This document shows positions 54,395 to 62,413 of a DNA stretch of 64,000 bases, piece after piece (the stretch's first letter is position 1; each line of letters begins with the position of its first letter). The DNA lies in assembly GCF_019457905.1 (NCBI RefSeq), contig NZ_JAHZSV010000001.1, positions 62,001-126,000 of the forward strand. The letters are read 5' to 3'. The stretch is from Flagellimonas abyssi. GTDB lineage: Bacteria; Bacteroidota; Bacteroidia; Flavobacteriales; Flavobacteriaceae. The notes below the pieces were generated by a model, which was not told where the DNA came from, made no database searches, and saw only the letters and a program-made list of their open reading frames with translations. Position numbers and translations under genes: made by a program.

Positions 54395-55090
54395 TTATCT
54401 TCTATTATTTGAAAATATAGTTTCACTGAAATCAGTGAACTTTGATATTTCGCCATCATATTTATTTTTTGTAATACCGCCTTTTACGACATTCTCTCTA
54501 TGAAATTTAGGTCCTGTATTTATGTAAATTGAAAATCCAATATCAGATCTTTCCATGAATTCTTTTTTATTTTCATTCTTAAGAATATAATTATTCTCAT
54601 AAAGGTGAGTGTCATTGTTTTCAATTGCTTGAAAATATTTCGTCATTGAAAACCCACCATTTTGAGAACTATAGATATATTTTTCCATAAAGTCAACTGT
54701 GAAATCTAATTCCCCAATAAACTGATTTATATAGAATCCCATAAAAATTGGTCTATTAATTTTATCATAATATCTTATTCTAAAAGCATTTTGAAGTATG
54801 TCCAAGAAAATAGAATCAAATTCTTCGGTCACATCATTATTTAATTTACTTAATAGTTTTTTGAGTGATTCAAATCTGTCTAAATGATAATGATAGTGCT
54901 CTTTTTTTTTGAGATTTAAAACAATTATTGCTTTAAGATATTTTTCAACTGAGGTACTAGCAAGTGTTAATCCTTGAACTAATAAATGTTTATTAAGTAA
55001 TACACGAGCAGCAATATAATCTCTATAACCAAGATCTATTAAAGCACTTCCTTTATTTATCTTTTCAAAATATGAAATCGAGTCTTTCAT
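54395..55090 (-). CDS. HEPN-like protein
   Basis: A 231-residue protein. The N-terminal ~130 residues look like a four-helix HEPN domain (DLGYRDYIAARVLLNKHLLVQGLTLASTSVEKYLKAIIV), as found in toxins and nucleotide-binding partners, but the RNase motif R-x4-6-H is not obvious. The remaining ~100 residues are beta-rich and unfamiliar. Codon and base use is clearly AT-richer than the surrounding genes, which suggests transfer. It is flanked by array repeats r4 and r5. No nucleotidyltransferase partner is present. Confidence 0.65.
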   Translation of the reverse strand: MKDSISYFEKINKGSALIDLGYRDYIAARVLLNKHLLVQGLTLASTSVEKYLKAIIVLNLKKKEHYHYHLDRFESLKKLLSKLNNDVTEEFDSIFLDILQNAFRIRYYDKINRPIFMGFYINQFIGELDFTVDFMEKYIYSSQNGGFSMTKYFQAIENNDTHLYENNYILKNENKKEFMERSDIGFSIYINTGPKFHRENVVKGGITKNKYDGEISKFTDFSETIFSNNRR

Positions 55091-55197
55091 AATAATTGTA
55101 TGTAGCGGCCTCGGCTATACGTGTCTAGTTTTTTAAACGTAGGGAATTTGGTTTAGGGGAGAAGACAAGCAATTACTTATAGCATTGTTGTGTGTAG
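55091..55197. repeat. array repeat copy r5
   Basis: A 107-bp unit filling the gap between the HEPN-like start and the stop of the next gene. The core TAGGGAATTTGGTTTAGG is at 55140-55157. The start-side arm (AGCGGCCTCGGCTATACG) aligns with ACGGTCTGGGCTATGA of r3, and the stop-side arm contains TTATAGCATTGTTGTG. It is diverged from r3 but has the same layout. Confidence 0.7.
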
Positions 55198-55857
55198 TTA
55201 TTTCATTCCGATACTTATCAACATATCTCCTAAATAAGTCAAACTTCGGTCATTTACATCCGGTTTTCTGTCTTTGTTCATTTCCTTGGCTTTTTCGTAG
55301 ATGTTAACCAAATCCTGCGTAATAAGTCCGCTAGTATATAATTCATCATTTATTCTTCCGTTCACTCTTAGACCTTCAGAATTATTTTTTAGCCAAACCA
55401 AATCATAATAGAATAATCTTTTGACAATATGAGCAAGTCTTAAATATGTTTCATAATCTATTTTTTCCTCAATAACCGCTTTGAATAATTTTCCGAGTAT
55501 TTCAGGTTTTCCATCACTCTCAATTTTCTCTAAAAGTTCAAATATCATTTCTCCAACACTACTTTGATATTTTCTAGAATTGTTTATTTCGTCAATCTTT
55601 TTTATCCTCTGTTCCTGGGGAATTGTATGAAGTTCAAATAGAAATTTATAGATTTTTTTTGCAGATAGGTATTTGTTGATTGAGTTACCAAATTTCACGG
55701 CTCCAACTATTCCTCCAACTAATGGTAAATCCTGTAATACTCCTTCATCCATTATTCCATCGATAGCTACTTCGGCAAAATCTTTGGAAAGTGAAGGCAA
55801 ATCTGAATCTTTAATTACTAATTCAAGTTTTTTGTTTGGATTTTCTGGTTTTTCCAT
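55198..55857 (-). CDS. unknown AT-rich accessory protein
   Basis: A 219-residue protein with a hydrophobic glycine-rich segment (VLQDLPLVGGIVGAVKFGNSI, about residues 40-62) followed by helical sequence (KIYKFLFELHTIPQEQRIKKIDEI). I do not recognise the family. The segment could be a membrane-active helix. Base composition is AT-rich like the HEPN-like gene. The frame is open to a TTG at 55869, but the ATG at 55857 is the likelier start. It is the rightmost gene of the repeat-bounded stretch. Confidence 0.7.
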   Translation of the reverse strand: MEKPENPNKKLELVIKDSDLPSLSKDFAEVAIDGIMDEGVLQDLPLVGGIVGAVKFGNSINKYLSAKKIYKFLFELHTIPQEQRIKKIDEINNSRKYQSSVGEMIFELLEKIESDGKPEILGKLFKAVIEEKIDYETYLRLAHIVKRLFYYDLVWLKNNSEGLRVNGRINDELYTSGLITQDLVNIYEKAKEMNKDRKPDVNDRSLTYLGDMLISIGMK

Positions 55858-56027
55858 AATTAATGGCAACTCGTTTATATAAAAACAAAATACATCTCTA
55901 TACCCCCAAATGGGAATATTAGTGCTGCTTTCGACTATTAGCTTTCTAATTTCACCGAAATTTCCCTCAAAACCAATAGGTTAAAATCAAAACTTTTCAA
56001 GATTTATTAACCAATAATTTTAAAATG

Positions 56028-56035
56028 TATATTTG
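56028..56035 (+). promoter_or_regulatory. -7 element TATATTTG before the structured leader
   Basis: An exact TAnnTTTG match. The predicted start near 56042 puts the folded region and the 94-codon gene downstream. Confidence 0.5.
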
Positions 56036-56041
56036 CTTCGT

Positions 56042-56180
56042 CAACACATTTTAATAATCTCGCAATGCGAAAATTTCAAAATCGGTTTAAACAGAAAAAA
56101 CTGGGAAGGCATACGGGTGTAAGTCCCGAGACCTATCTGAGCATTGCTTGGAATGTGTTGACGGTGACCTTCCCTTTTTG
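56042..56180 (+). ncRNA. putative structured leader or small RNA
   Basis: GGGAAGG (56103-56109) pairs with CCTTCCC (56168-56174), enclosing hairpins CGGG/CCCG (56114-56117 with 56125-56128, loop TGTAAGT) and CATT/AATG (56142-56145 with 56152-56155). The closing stem is followed by TTTTTG (56175-56180), as in an intrinsic terminator. It could be a small RNA of about 135 nt ending there, or an attenuator for the gene at 56204. No known riboswitch is recognised with confidence. Confidence 0.5.
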
Positions 56181-56203
56181 TTTCATTAATAACCTACTTA
56201 CTT

Positions 56204-56488
56204 ATGTCAACACAAGATGGTCAAAAAAGCTGCCCATATTGCAGTAGCGCCAATGCGCAAAGCGTTCCCAAAATTTCCCAAATGCTCAGCCCGGCACAAA
56301 TCCAATTGCTGGACTACGCCGATGCCTTGGATGGCCCCGATTTGGTACAATCCCTAAAACTGCTGCACGATATTGCCGTGTATCACTCCACCGAACCTAT
56401 TGATGAGGAAGAAAAGGATGCACTCTTCAGCGTAAAAGGGCTGTGGGAGTGTATTGAGTGGATTATTGGTGAGGGGGGTGATGGGTAA
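56204..56488 (+). CDS. small protein of unknown function with CxxC
   Basis: A 94-residue protein. The N-terminus has a CPYC pair in GQKSCPYCSSANAQ, then SQMLSPAQIQLLDYADALDGPDLVQSLKLLHDIAVYH and an acidic helical end (EEEKDALFSVKGLWECIEWIIGEGG). There is only one CxxC, so a zinc ribbon would need a second protomer. I do not recognise it. It sits alone after a structured leader. Confidence 0.6.
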   Translation: MSTQDGQKSCPYCSSANAQSVPKISQMLSPAQIQLLDYADALDGPDLVQSLKLLHDIAVYHSTEPIDEEEKDALFSVKGLWECIEWIIGEGGDG

Positions 56489-56565
56489 AGGGTGAAGGGT
56501 AAAAGGTGAAAGGTTAAGGGGGGAGGGCCTTTTACGGCCCTCTTTCCTTTTGTTTTATGCTGCGT

Positions 56566-58242
56566 TTACTCTGTAATTATCTTTAAATGCTCCTTGGAGC
56601 CCGTCATTTGCCAATGTCCCAACGAAATCGGGATGTTGCCAATGCTGTTCAGCGTATCAAAAAAGTCCTTTGGGGCAAAGGGCTCGCCCTGTAGCTCTTT
56701 TTGTCGGGCATAATCGGCCAAGGCGGCTTCCAATAAATATTTACCGGTAATATAGCTAGATCCATACCCCGGTTGGCGCAAATAGAGGTGTTGCTCAAAA
56801 ATGAGCAGTTCCTTTTCGGTCTTCATCCAACCACGCGGGGTGTATTCACTGTGGATGCCTCCGGCCTCTTCCATGGTCATTTCGTTGGCGTGGGCGTACA
56901 ATGAGCCCAAACCTCTGGCCGCACGCTGCGCGATCATTATGTATACGATTTCTTTGGTTCTTGGGCTATCGTTGTACAGACCGGCCTGCATAAACATTTC
57001 TTCCACGGCCGTGGCGGTACCTTCGTTCCGGGAATCCCAAATATTGTACAATAACGGACCTTTCCGTATTTCACTTTTATGGGGCTCCAAATCCATGCGC
57101 GCCAGCTCAAACCAATGGTAAAAATGGGAGTAGAGGGGCCGGGCATCATAATGCTCCCCGATAGCGAAGAAATTCCGTTTTGCCTTGGGGACAAATTCGC
57201 CCAAATGCTCGCGTAGGGCAGGGTCGAAATACGGTTTTACGGTAACAATGTCCTGTTGCTCCAAAAAGTTCATCAGGCTTTTAGCGGATGCATCGGCCAT
57301 TTTATCATAAGCCTCTGGAGAATCTGCATCCACCAGTTCCGGCAGGTTCCTGTTGTTGTGTTCCACCAATTTTAAGGAGGTCCATGCACGGGCGAGTTCC
57401 CGTTTTAGGATCATGACTTCGTCTTCCCAAGTCAACGGCACCAAGTGTACATTTTGTAGATACCAGGTGTAATTGTCCTTGCCAATGCCCGATGGACCGG
57501 TTTTTGACTCGGATTCGGTCTCCAACCAACTAACAAGGTCGTTGGTGGAGGCAATGGCCTCGTCGATTACGGCAACCAATTCGGTATCGTTGGTAACGGC
57601 ATCGTTTTCTTTTAACTCGGTAAGCACTTCGCTCTGGTTTTTGATGTCACGGATTCCTGTGACCCATAACTCACGAGCGTTCCCTGTCAAGTTTTGCTTG
57701 GCTTGGGTATAGAAAGGGGCAATCACTTTTAAATCGGACAGAAGTCTGGAACGTTCCTCTGTGGATAAAGGAAAATTATAGGACCAGAGTTCCGTGGTGC
57801 CATGGTTGGTGGGTCCTTCGTGGGCGGGCACATCGCTTTTGGCAGTCCAGACCACTTTGTAAAAAGCAGGATCGCGAACCCAAGGTTGTAAAACGCGCTG
57901 GTTGAAGTCGTAGCCGTTCATTTCGGCCCAAACGATCATCCAATCCACTTGGTTTTCCACGGACCAATTGGTGGTGTCGATGGCCTGTAGTTTGGATTGC
58001 AGTTCTTTGAATGTTGGCCAACGCTTTTCGAAGGTTTCGGCAGTATAATCCGGAGCTCCGTCCAATATCGGAGGATTTTCGAACGTTCGCCATTCCTTAA
58101 ATAAGGCTACTAAATCTTGATAATCGTTGGAAGTGAAATTTTCGGTTTTGGTCGGGGTTTCTGTGGCGTTCTCTTTCTTTTCGGTTTGACAGCTCATCAA
58201 ACATAAGAAGAGGAGGGGCAGGATAAAGTTGGTTGTTTTCAA
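56566..58242 (-). CDS. DUF885 family lipoprotein
   Basis: A 558-residue exported protein. Starting at the TTG of 58242 gives a clean lipoprotein signal [20 protein letters not shown]; the ATG at 58293 would place 17 extra charged residues before it. The helical body and motifs such as [36 protein letters not shown] and [18 protein letters not shown] fit DUF885, a family of likely metallopeptidases whose HE motif is not obvious here ([11 protein letters not shown]). Function is unknown. It is separated by 114 bp from the TPR regulator stop. Confidence 0.82.
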   Translation of the reverse strand: MKTTNFILPLLFLCLMSCQTEKKENATETPTKTENFTSNDYQDLVALFKEWRTFENPPILDGAPDYTAETFEKRWPTFKELQSKLQAIDTTNWSVENQVDWMIVWAEMNGYDFNQRVLQPWVRDPAFYKVVWTAKSDVPAHEGPTNHGTTELWSYNFPLSTEERSRLLSDLKVIAPFYTQAKQNLTGNARELWVTGIRDIKNQSEVLTELKENDAVTNDTELVAVIDEAIASTNDLVSWLETESESKTGPSGIGKDNYTWYLQNVHLVPLTWEDEVMILKRELARAWTSLKLVEHNNRNLPELVDADSPEAYDKMADASAKSLMNFLEQQDIVTVKPYFDPALREHLGEFVPKAKRNFFAIGEHYDARPLYSHFYHWFELARMDLEPHKSEIRKGPLLYNIWDSRNEGTATAVEEMFMQAGLYNDSPRTKEIVYIMIAQRAARGLGSLYAHANEMTMEEAGGIHSEYTPRGWMKTEKELLIFEQHLYLRQPGYGSSYITGKYLLEAALADYARQKELQGEPFAPKDFFDTLNSIGNIPISLGHWQMTGSKEHLKIITE

Positions 58243-58356
58243 GTGGTCGATTTTATTAGCTTCCAAGTTCGTTGAAATATCTTTGAAAAACAAAAGCTCA
58301 GTGCAATGGTTTTGCAGGTACTTTTAGATAGCAACAACTAGAATGAACAAATGACT

Positions 58357-60258
58357 TTATAACGTATTTAGGAAAGTGGACAAATCGGTATCCTTTTCCA
58401 ATCCCAACTTCTTTTTTAATCTGTACTTGGACTTGAGGATGCTATCCGGAAGTACATTTAAAGTTGCTGCTATTTCCTTAGTAGTCAGGTTCATGCGCAG
58501 GAAGGCGGCCAAGCGGATTTCCTTTTCGGAGATGTCGGGGTAAATTGTTTTGAGTTTTTGGTCAAAGTCGTTATGGACCTCGGAAAAGTACGTTTTGAAG
58601 ACTTCCCAATCCTTATCGGAGGCATTTTCTTTTTTGAGCAGCATTACCATACGCCTAAACTCCATTTTAAACTTTTCCGGGGAATTTTTAATGTTCTCCA
58701 AGTTCTCCATCAACTCTTGGATAAAGGTGTTCTTTTGCACTAAATGCAGGGTCTGACTGGTGAGTTCCTTTTTCTTGTGGGCTATTTCCTGCTTGTATAT
58801 CTCCTCTTGCTTCTCGCGTTCAACTTTATTTTTCTTTATTCTTTGTCGGTAACCGAATACCAATAATCCGGAGAGGGCCAGGGCAGAGGCCATGCCCCCG
58901 GCATAAAGTCCTTTGGTGAGTTTGTCCACTTTGGCTTTTGCGTTCAAGGTGTTGATTTCCTCTTCTTGCAGGGCAATTTCAGCTTCTTTTTTCTCGGTTT
59001 CATAAATGGTTTTTAGTTCTTCGATTTGTTGGGACTTTTTACTGTTGAAAATACTATCGTTGATAATTTGGTACGTTTTTAGGTCCGTCATGGCATTGGT
59101 GTATTTGCCCAAGCTTTCATTGATCTCGCTACGTTCCTTGTAAGATTCTCCTAGAATGGATGCCGCACCAATACCTTCGGCCATCTCAATTACGCGGTTC
59201 ATTTTATTAAGCGCTTCAGTAAACTCTTTGGCTTTATAATCAACTTTTGCCAACTCTTTGAGTGTGGAGGCCATGTCCAATTTTATTCCAGTGCCCTCAG
59301 CCTCCTGATACGACGCTTTGAGCAATGCCCTCGCATCATTTAACTGTCCTTTTTTAGCATAGATCCGACCCAAATCCCGCAAGGCAGTGGACAGTGCAGA
59401 TTTTACGCCCATTTCTTTTGCCAAGGCCATGGAAGTTCTTTGGTATTCCTCTGCTTTTTGCATATTTCCGAGCGCTTCTGCGGCCAGCCCGGAATAGTTT
59501 GCCGCGTAGGATTGGTAAACCTTATCGCCTTCATCCCGATAAATGGCAAATGCCTCCTCTTCATAGGTAAGGGATGCGTCAAAATTTCCAAGTTTGTATT
59601 CAATCTGTCCTAATTGCAATAGGGCATCGCCCTTTCGTACCTGGTCTCCCACCTCTTCAAAAAAACGTAGCGCATTCAAGGTTTCATTTAGTGCCAAGGT
59701 ATAATTGCCCTTGTCCATGTAGACACTCCCCAAAACCTCATATTCTGCTCCGATCAAGTTGAATTCCTTTAAATCTGTAGTATCCCGGTTCTTATCATTA
59801 TATAGACCAATGTTTCTTTGGGTAATTTCAATGGCCTTATCGTAGTTTCCTTTTTCTCGTTCAATTCCGGCCAAGGAATGGTTGGCGAAAATTTGCCCTC
59901 TGATGGACTCTATTTCCTTGAACTTGGTCAAAGCGAGATTATAATAATAAGTAGCAGAGTCATTCTCTGTACGGTTGGAAAAATAATTTCCGAATTGAAG
60001 ATACCCGTTGCCAACCCCTTTTTTGTAGTCCAGTTTTTTTGAAAGGTCAAATGCTTGTTGGGCATAGTCCCGGGCCAGATCAGGGTCCGAGAACATCATC
60101 CTTTCGTGTATCCTGGAAAGTACTTGGGCTTTTTCAATGCTTTCTGGAAGTTGCTCGGCATGATTGATCAAACTATCCAATTCTTTTTCCCGGCCTTGTG
60201 CGTTGATGGATAGGCAAAAACAGGAAAATAAACTTAAAATAATGATACTGTGTTTCAC
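58357..60258 (-). CDS. membrane-anchored TPR-HTH transcriptional regulator
   Basis: A 633-residue protein with a signal-type leader (MKHSIIILSLFSCFCLSINAQ) and about nine tetratricopeptide repeats (residues ~30-385, for example KLGNFDASLTYEEEAFAIYRDEG). Then come a coiled coil, one membrane helix (TKGLYAGGMASALALSGLLVFGY) and a cytoplasmic tail with a second coiled coil and a LuxR/GerE-like helix-turn-helix (NLTTKEIAATLNVLPDSILKSKYRLKKKLGL). The layout resembles SusR/NarL-like one-component sensors of Bacteroidota: TPRs face the periplasm and the HTH faces DNA. It is divergent from the cytolysin-like gene and is its best candidate regulator. Confidence 0.88.
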   Translation of the reverse strand: MKHSIIILSLFSCFCLSINAQGREKELDSLINHAEQLPESIEKAQVLSRIHERMMFSDPDLARDYAQQAFDLSKKLDYKKGVGNGYLQFGNYFSNRTENDSATYYYNLALTKFKEIESIRGQIFANHSLAGIEREKGNYDKAIEITQRNIGLYNDKNRDTTDLKEFNLIGAEYEVLGSVYMDKGNYTLALNETLNALRFFEEVGDQVRKGDALLQLGQIEYKLGNFDASLTYEEEAFAIYRDEGDKVYQSYAANYSGLAAEALGNMQKAEEYQRTSMALAKEMGVKSALSTALRDLGRIYAKKGQLNDARALLKASYQEAEGTGIKLDMASTLKELAKVDYKAKEFTEALNKMNRVIEMAEGIGAASILGESYKERSEINESLGKYTNAMTDLKTYQIINDSIFNSKKSQQIEELKTIYETEKKEAEIALQEEEINTLNAKAKVDKLTKGLYAGGMASALALSGLLVFGYRQRIKKNKVEREKQEEIYKQEIAHKKKELTSQTLHLVQKNTFIQELMENLENIKNSPEKFKMEFRRMVMLLKKENASDKDWEVFKTYFSEVHNDFDQKLKTIYPDISEKEIRLAAFLRMNLTTKEIAATLNVLPDSILKSKYRLKKKLGLEKDTDLSTFLNTL

Positions 60259-60339
60259 GAGGTTATGGCTTTTATACTTTCTAAAGTAGTAAATAATCCA
60301 GAGCGCTGTAACTGTCCAATTGCAGTGTCAGGACCATTT

Positions 60340-60357
60340 TGTCCATTCATTGTCCAT
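60340..60357. promoter_or_regulatory. TGTCCAT repeat cluster A
   Basis: TGTCCAT occurs at 60340-60346 and again 11 bp later at 60351-60357, one helical turn apart and in the same orientation. A related TGTCCAA is at 60313-60319. Confidence 0.6.
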
Positions 60358-60448
60358 GGTATAGAATAAATCGTACAAATATGAAATACAATTAATTGCT
60401 TAAAAATCAATTGATTGTATTCTATTTGAAAATCTTCGGTACTATTAC

Positions 60449-60507
60449 TGTCCATGCTCTCCAACTCACTTTGTTTCCTTGGTTGTCCATACTTTGTCCA
60501 TGTCCAT
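60449..60507. promoter_or_regulatory. TGTCCAT repeat cluster B
   Basis: TGTCCAT occurs at 60449-60455, 60484-60490, 60495-60501 and, sharing one base, 60501-60507. The 11-bp spacing of the second and third copies equals that of cluster A. The cluster ends 8 bp before a -33-like TTG, a typical activator position for the gene at 60572. Confidence 0.65.
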
Positions 60508-60514
60508 AAATAGG

Positions 60515-60541
60515 TTGGTGGCGGTTTGAGGTCTAATTTCG
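60515..60541 (+). promoter_or_regulatory. putative promoter of the cytolysin-like gene
   Basis: TTG (60515-60517) and TAATTTCG (60534-60541, one mismatch to TAnnTTTG) are 16 bp apart, 30 bp before the ATG. The spacing is slightly short, fitting an activator-dependent promoter. Confidence 0.4.
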
Positions 60542-60571
60542 ACAGCGTTGAACCCATAAAACCAAATAGTT

Positions 60572-62170
60572 ATGAAATCAATTCTTAAAAAAATCAGCTT
60601 ATGGACACTGTTGATATGGTCCATGGCATTATGCATTGCTGTTTCGTGCAGCAAGGATGAAGGTACAGACCCTCCTATTGACAATGGGGGTGAAAACGGC
60701 GGCGAAAACGGTGGTGAAAATGGCGGTGAGGAAAATGATGACCTCGAGGCCATCAATGCATACGTTGAAAATCTATCGTATAGTTCCGATGAACTTTTGA
60801 ATGTTCAGGATACGGGAGGAGGTGCCACGGAACGTACCGTAACCAATGATAATACAACAAACACGGGGCCTACCTTGGGAGAGAGCTTTGAATGTAGGAC
60901 ACAGGACTACAATTTGGAGTCCAATTTTGATGATGTGGCCATTTTGCGTCCGACCAATGGCATTGTATTCCCTGGAGCTTTGGTCGTTGGAAACCAAGGC
61001 ATGTTGGATGGCGCTCCAGATCCTTTGACATTAGGTCGGGCACCAGTTACTCTACGGCTGGATCTACCCGGTATTGGATCACAAGGGAATATTGTGGTGG
61101 ATAATCCCACAAACTCATCGGTACAGTCAAGTATTGATGATGCCTTGGAGTGGTGGAACGCCAATGCGTACCAAGAGGGTTATGTGAACGCTTCCAATTC
61201 TTCCTATCAAGCATCTACTTCATACTCTTCCAAACAATTTAGTTTGGATGTTGGCCTGAATGTGGAATGGGCCACGGGATCATTGGCTTCCCAATTTGAT
61301 TATGAAAGCTCAACGGAGAAGCGATACGCCGGGGTAGTGTTTAAACAAGTTTTCTATACTGTAACTATGGACACCCCAAGCTCTCCGGGCAGTGTTTTTG
61401 ACAACTCGGTAACCCAAGCCGATGTTGCTTCTGCCATGGATTCCGATACGCCTCCAGCCTATGTAAGTTCCGTTTCGTACGGGCGTATCATTATGGTGCG
61501 TATGGAAACTACCAATACCAATACGTCCATTGAGTTGGATGCAGTGTTGGAATATGCCGGTGGTGTGAGCGGTGTAGGAACGGTGAACTCTGACTACGAT
61601 GAAATCTTGAAAACGTCCAACATAACAGTGGTTACCATTGGCGGAAATGCGGAAGCAGCCTCCGAAGCCATCAATTTAGCGGATATTGAATCGGGCTATG
61701 GTTCCTTGAACAGTGTAATTACAGGAGAGAATGCAGTGTATAGTAGAGAAAATCCAGGAGTGCCCATTGCCTATACTATCCGATACTTAAAGGACAATAC
61801 GTTGGCCAAAATGGGGTACACCACAGATTATCGGGTGGAAAGTTGCCAAACATTTAGGTATGACCATGCCAGTGTCGATGTAGACAACAATTCAATTTTT
61901 GATGTTCGTTACAGGTTTGTTTATAAGACCGCTGGTACAAACAATACGGTTATTGGCGGCTACCATACGGTAAACAATGGACAACGTTCCGTAAAAAGCC
62001 CACCTGACGGAGCGCACGATGTGGAAGTGGAATTCCAGTTTCAGGATGCTTTTGTTTGGAGAGCATTGGGCAGTCCACGGTCTTACGGATATCTGAGCAG
62101 TCAAAAATGTTTTGAAGTCACCAATAATTTTATTCTTCAGATTACACTATCACCAATTAGCTGTAATTAA
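60572..62170 (+). CDS. cholesterol-dependent-cytolysin-like lipoprotein
   Basis: A 532-residue protein with a lipoprotein signal (AVSC, Cys26) and a linker of four GGEN/GGEE repeats (39-54). A domain follows that matches the thiol-activated cytolysin superfamily: ILRPTNGIVFPGALVVGNQG (124-143), LRLDLPGI, VVFKQVFYTVTMDTPSSPG (255-273), PPAYVSSVSYGRIIMVRMET (294-313) and YLKDNTLAKMGYTTDY. Residues ~205-250 and ~318-345 correspond to the helices that refold into the pore hairpins. The C-terminal domain (425-532) has a beta-sandwich pattern, but the tryptophan-rich undecapeptide of true CDCs is replaced (near FQFQDAFVWRALG), so cholesterol binding is doubtful. It probably forms pores in foreign membranes. 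A terminator follows. Confidence 0.88.
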   Translation: MKSILKKISLWTLLIWSMALCIAVSCSKDEGTDPPIDNGGENGGENGGENGGEENDDLEAINAYVENLSYSSDELLNVQDTGGGATERTVTNDNTTNTGPTLGESFECRTQDYNLESNFDDVAILRPTNGIVFPGALVVGNQGMLDGAPDPLTLGRAPVTLRLDLPGIGSQGNIVVDNPTNSSVQSSIDDALEWWNANAYQEGYVNASNSSYQASTSYSSKQFSLDVGLNVEWATGSLASQFDYESSTEKRYAGVVFKQVFYTVTMDTPSSPGSVFDNSVTQADVASAMDSDTPPAYVSSVSYGRIIMVRMETTNTNTSIELDAVLEYAGGVSGVGTVNSDYDEILKTSNITVVTIGGNAEAASEAINLADIESGYGSLNSVITGENAVYSRENPGVPIAYTIRYLKDNTLAKMGYTTDYRVESCQTFRYDHASVDVDNNSIFDVRYRFVYKTAGTNNTVIGGYHTVNNGQRSVKSPPDGAHDVEVEFQFQDAFVWRALGSPRSYGYLSSQKCFEVTNNFILQITLSPISCN

Positions 62171-62180
62171 ATAGTGCTGA

Positions 62181-62229
62181 CAGTCGGCCGCTCAAGTGGG
62201 GTTCAACCATTTGATGCCGGCTGTTTTTT
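62181..62229 (+). terminator. intrinsic terminator of the cytolysin-like gene
   Basis: CAGTCGGC (62181-62188) pairs with GCCGGCTG (62216-62223; one G-T pair), followed by a run of six T. Confidence 0.8.
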
Positions 62230-62249
62230 ATTCCCGCGAAGGCGGGAAT
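62230..62249. repeat. short GC-rich hairpin repeat
   Basis: ATTCCCGC (62230-62237), GAAG, GCGGGAAT (62242-62249) is a perfect 8-bp stem with a 4-nt loop. This sequence type recurs as an intergenic hairpin in many bacterial genomes; only one copy is seen here. Confidence 0.65.
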
Positions 62250-62269
62250 CCATGAGGCAGGTCTTTTTT

Positions 62270-62347
62270 GTCATTTAGAACCGACAGGAGGGAGTGTGAG
62301 AAGTCTAGATTTCTCAATCATCGTTTCGTTCTCCTTATCTAAATGAC
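62270..62347. repeat. interspersed palindromic repeat, copy 3
   Basis: A 78-bp element with perfect 10-bp ends GTCATTTAGA (62270-62279) and TCTAAATGAC (62338-62347). It shares GGGAGTGTGAGAA and CTAGATTTCTCAAT with copies 1 and 2. Confidence 0.8.
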
Positions 62348-62413
62348 CCTAACATTGCTTTTTCTCATTGAGCACCAGGTGCGGAATCCATTTTGGTTTT
62401 GGAACTGTTCGTA

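Noticed and set aside
51677..55857. Classical integron with integrase
   Set aside because: No tyrosine recombinase gene occurs in the window, and the outer boxes deviate from the standard R-box consensus. Only an array-like or cassette-like interpretation is kept.
56103..56174. Cobalamin riboswitch or group II intron fragment
   Set aside because: Only the opening (GGGAA, then GGTGtAAgTCC) resembles these. The later conserved riboswitch blocks and any intron domain V or reverse transcriptase are absent.
56065..56247. Open frame of 60 codons inside the structured leader
   Set aside because: It coincides with the base-paired RNA segment and overlaps the start of the CxxC-protein gene in another frame. 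The stems explain the sequence better.
60255..60557. Open frame of 100 codons on the minus strand upstream of the TPR regulator
   Set aside because: It runs through the TGTCCAT repeats and predicted promoters, overlaps the regulator start by 4 bp, and its protein looks like no known family. It is more likely a chance frame in a regulatory region.
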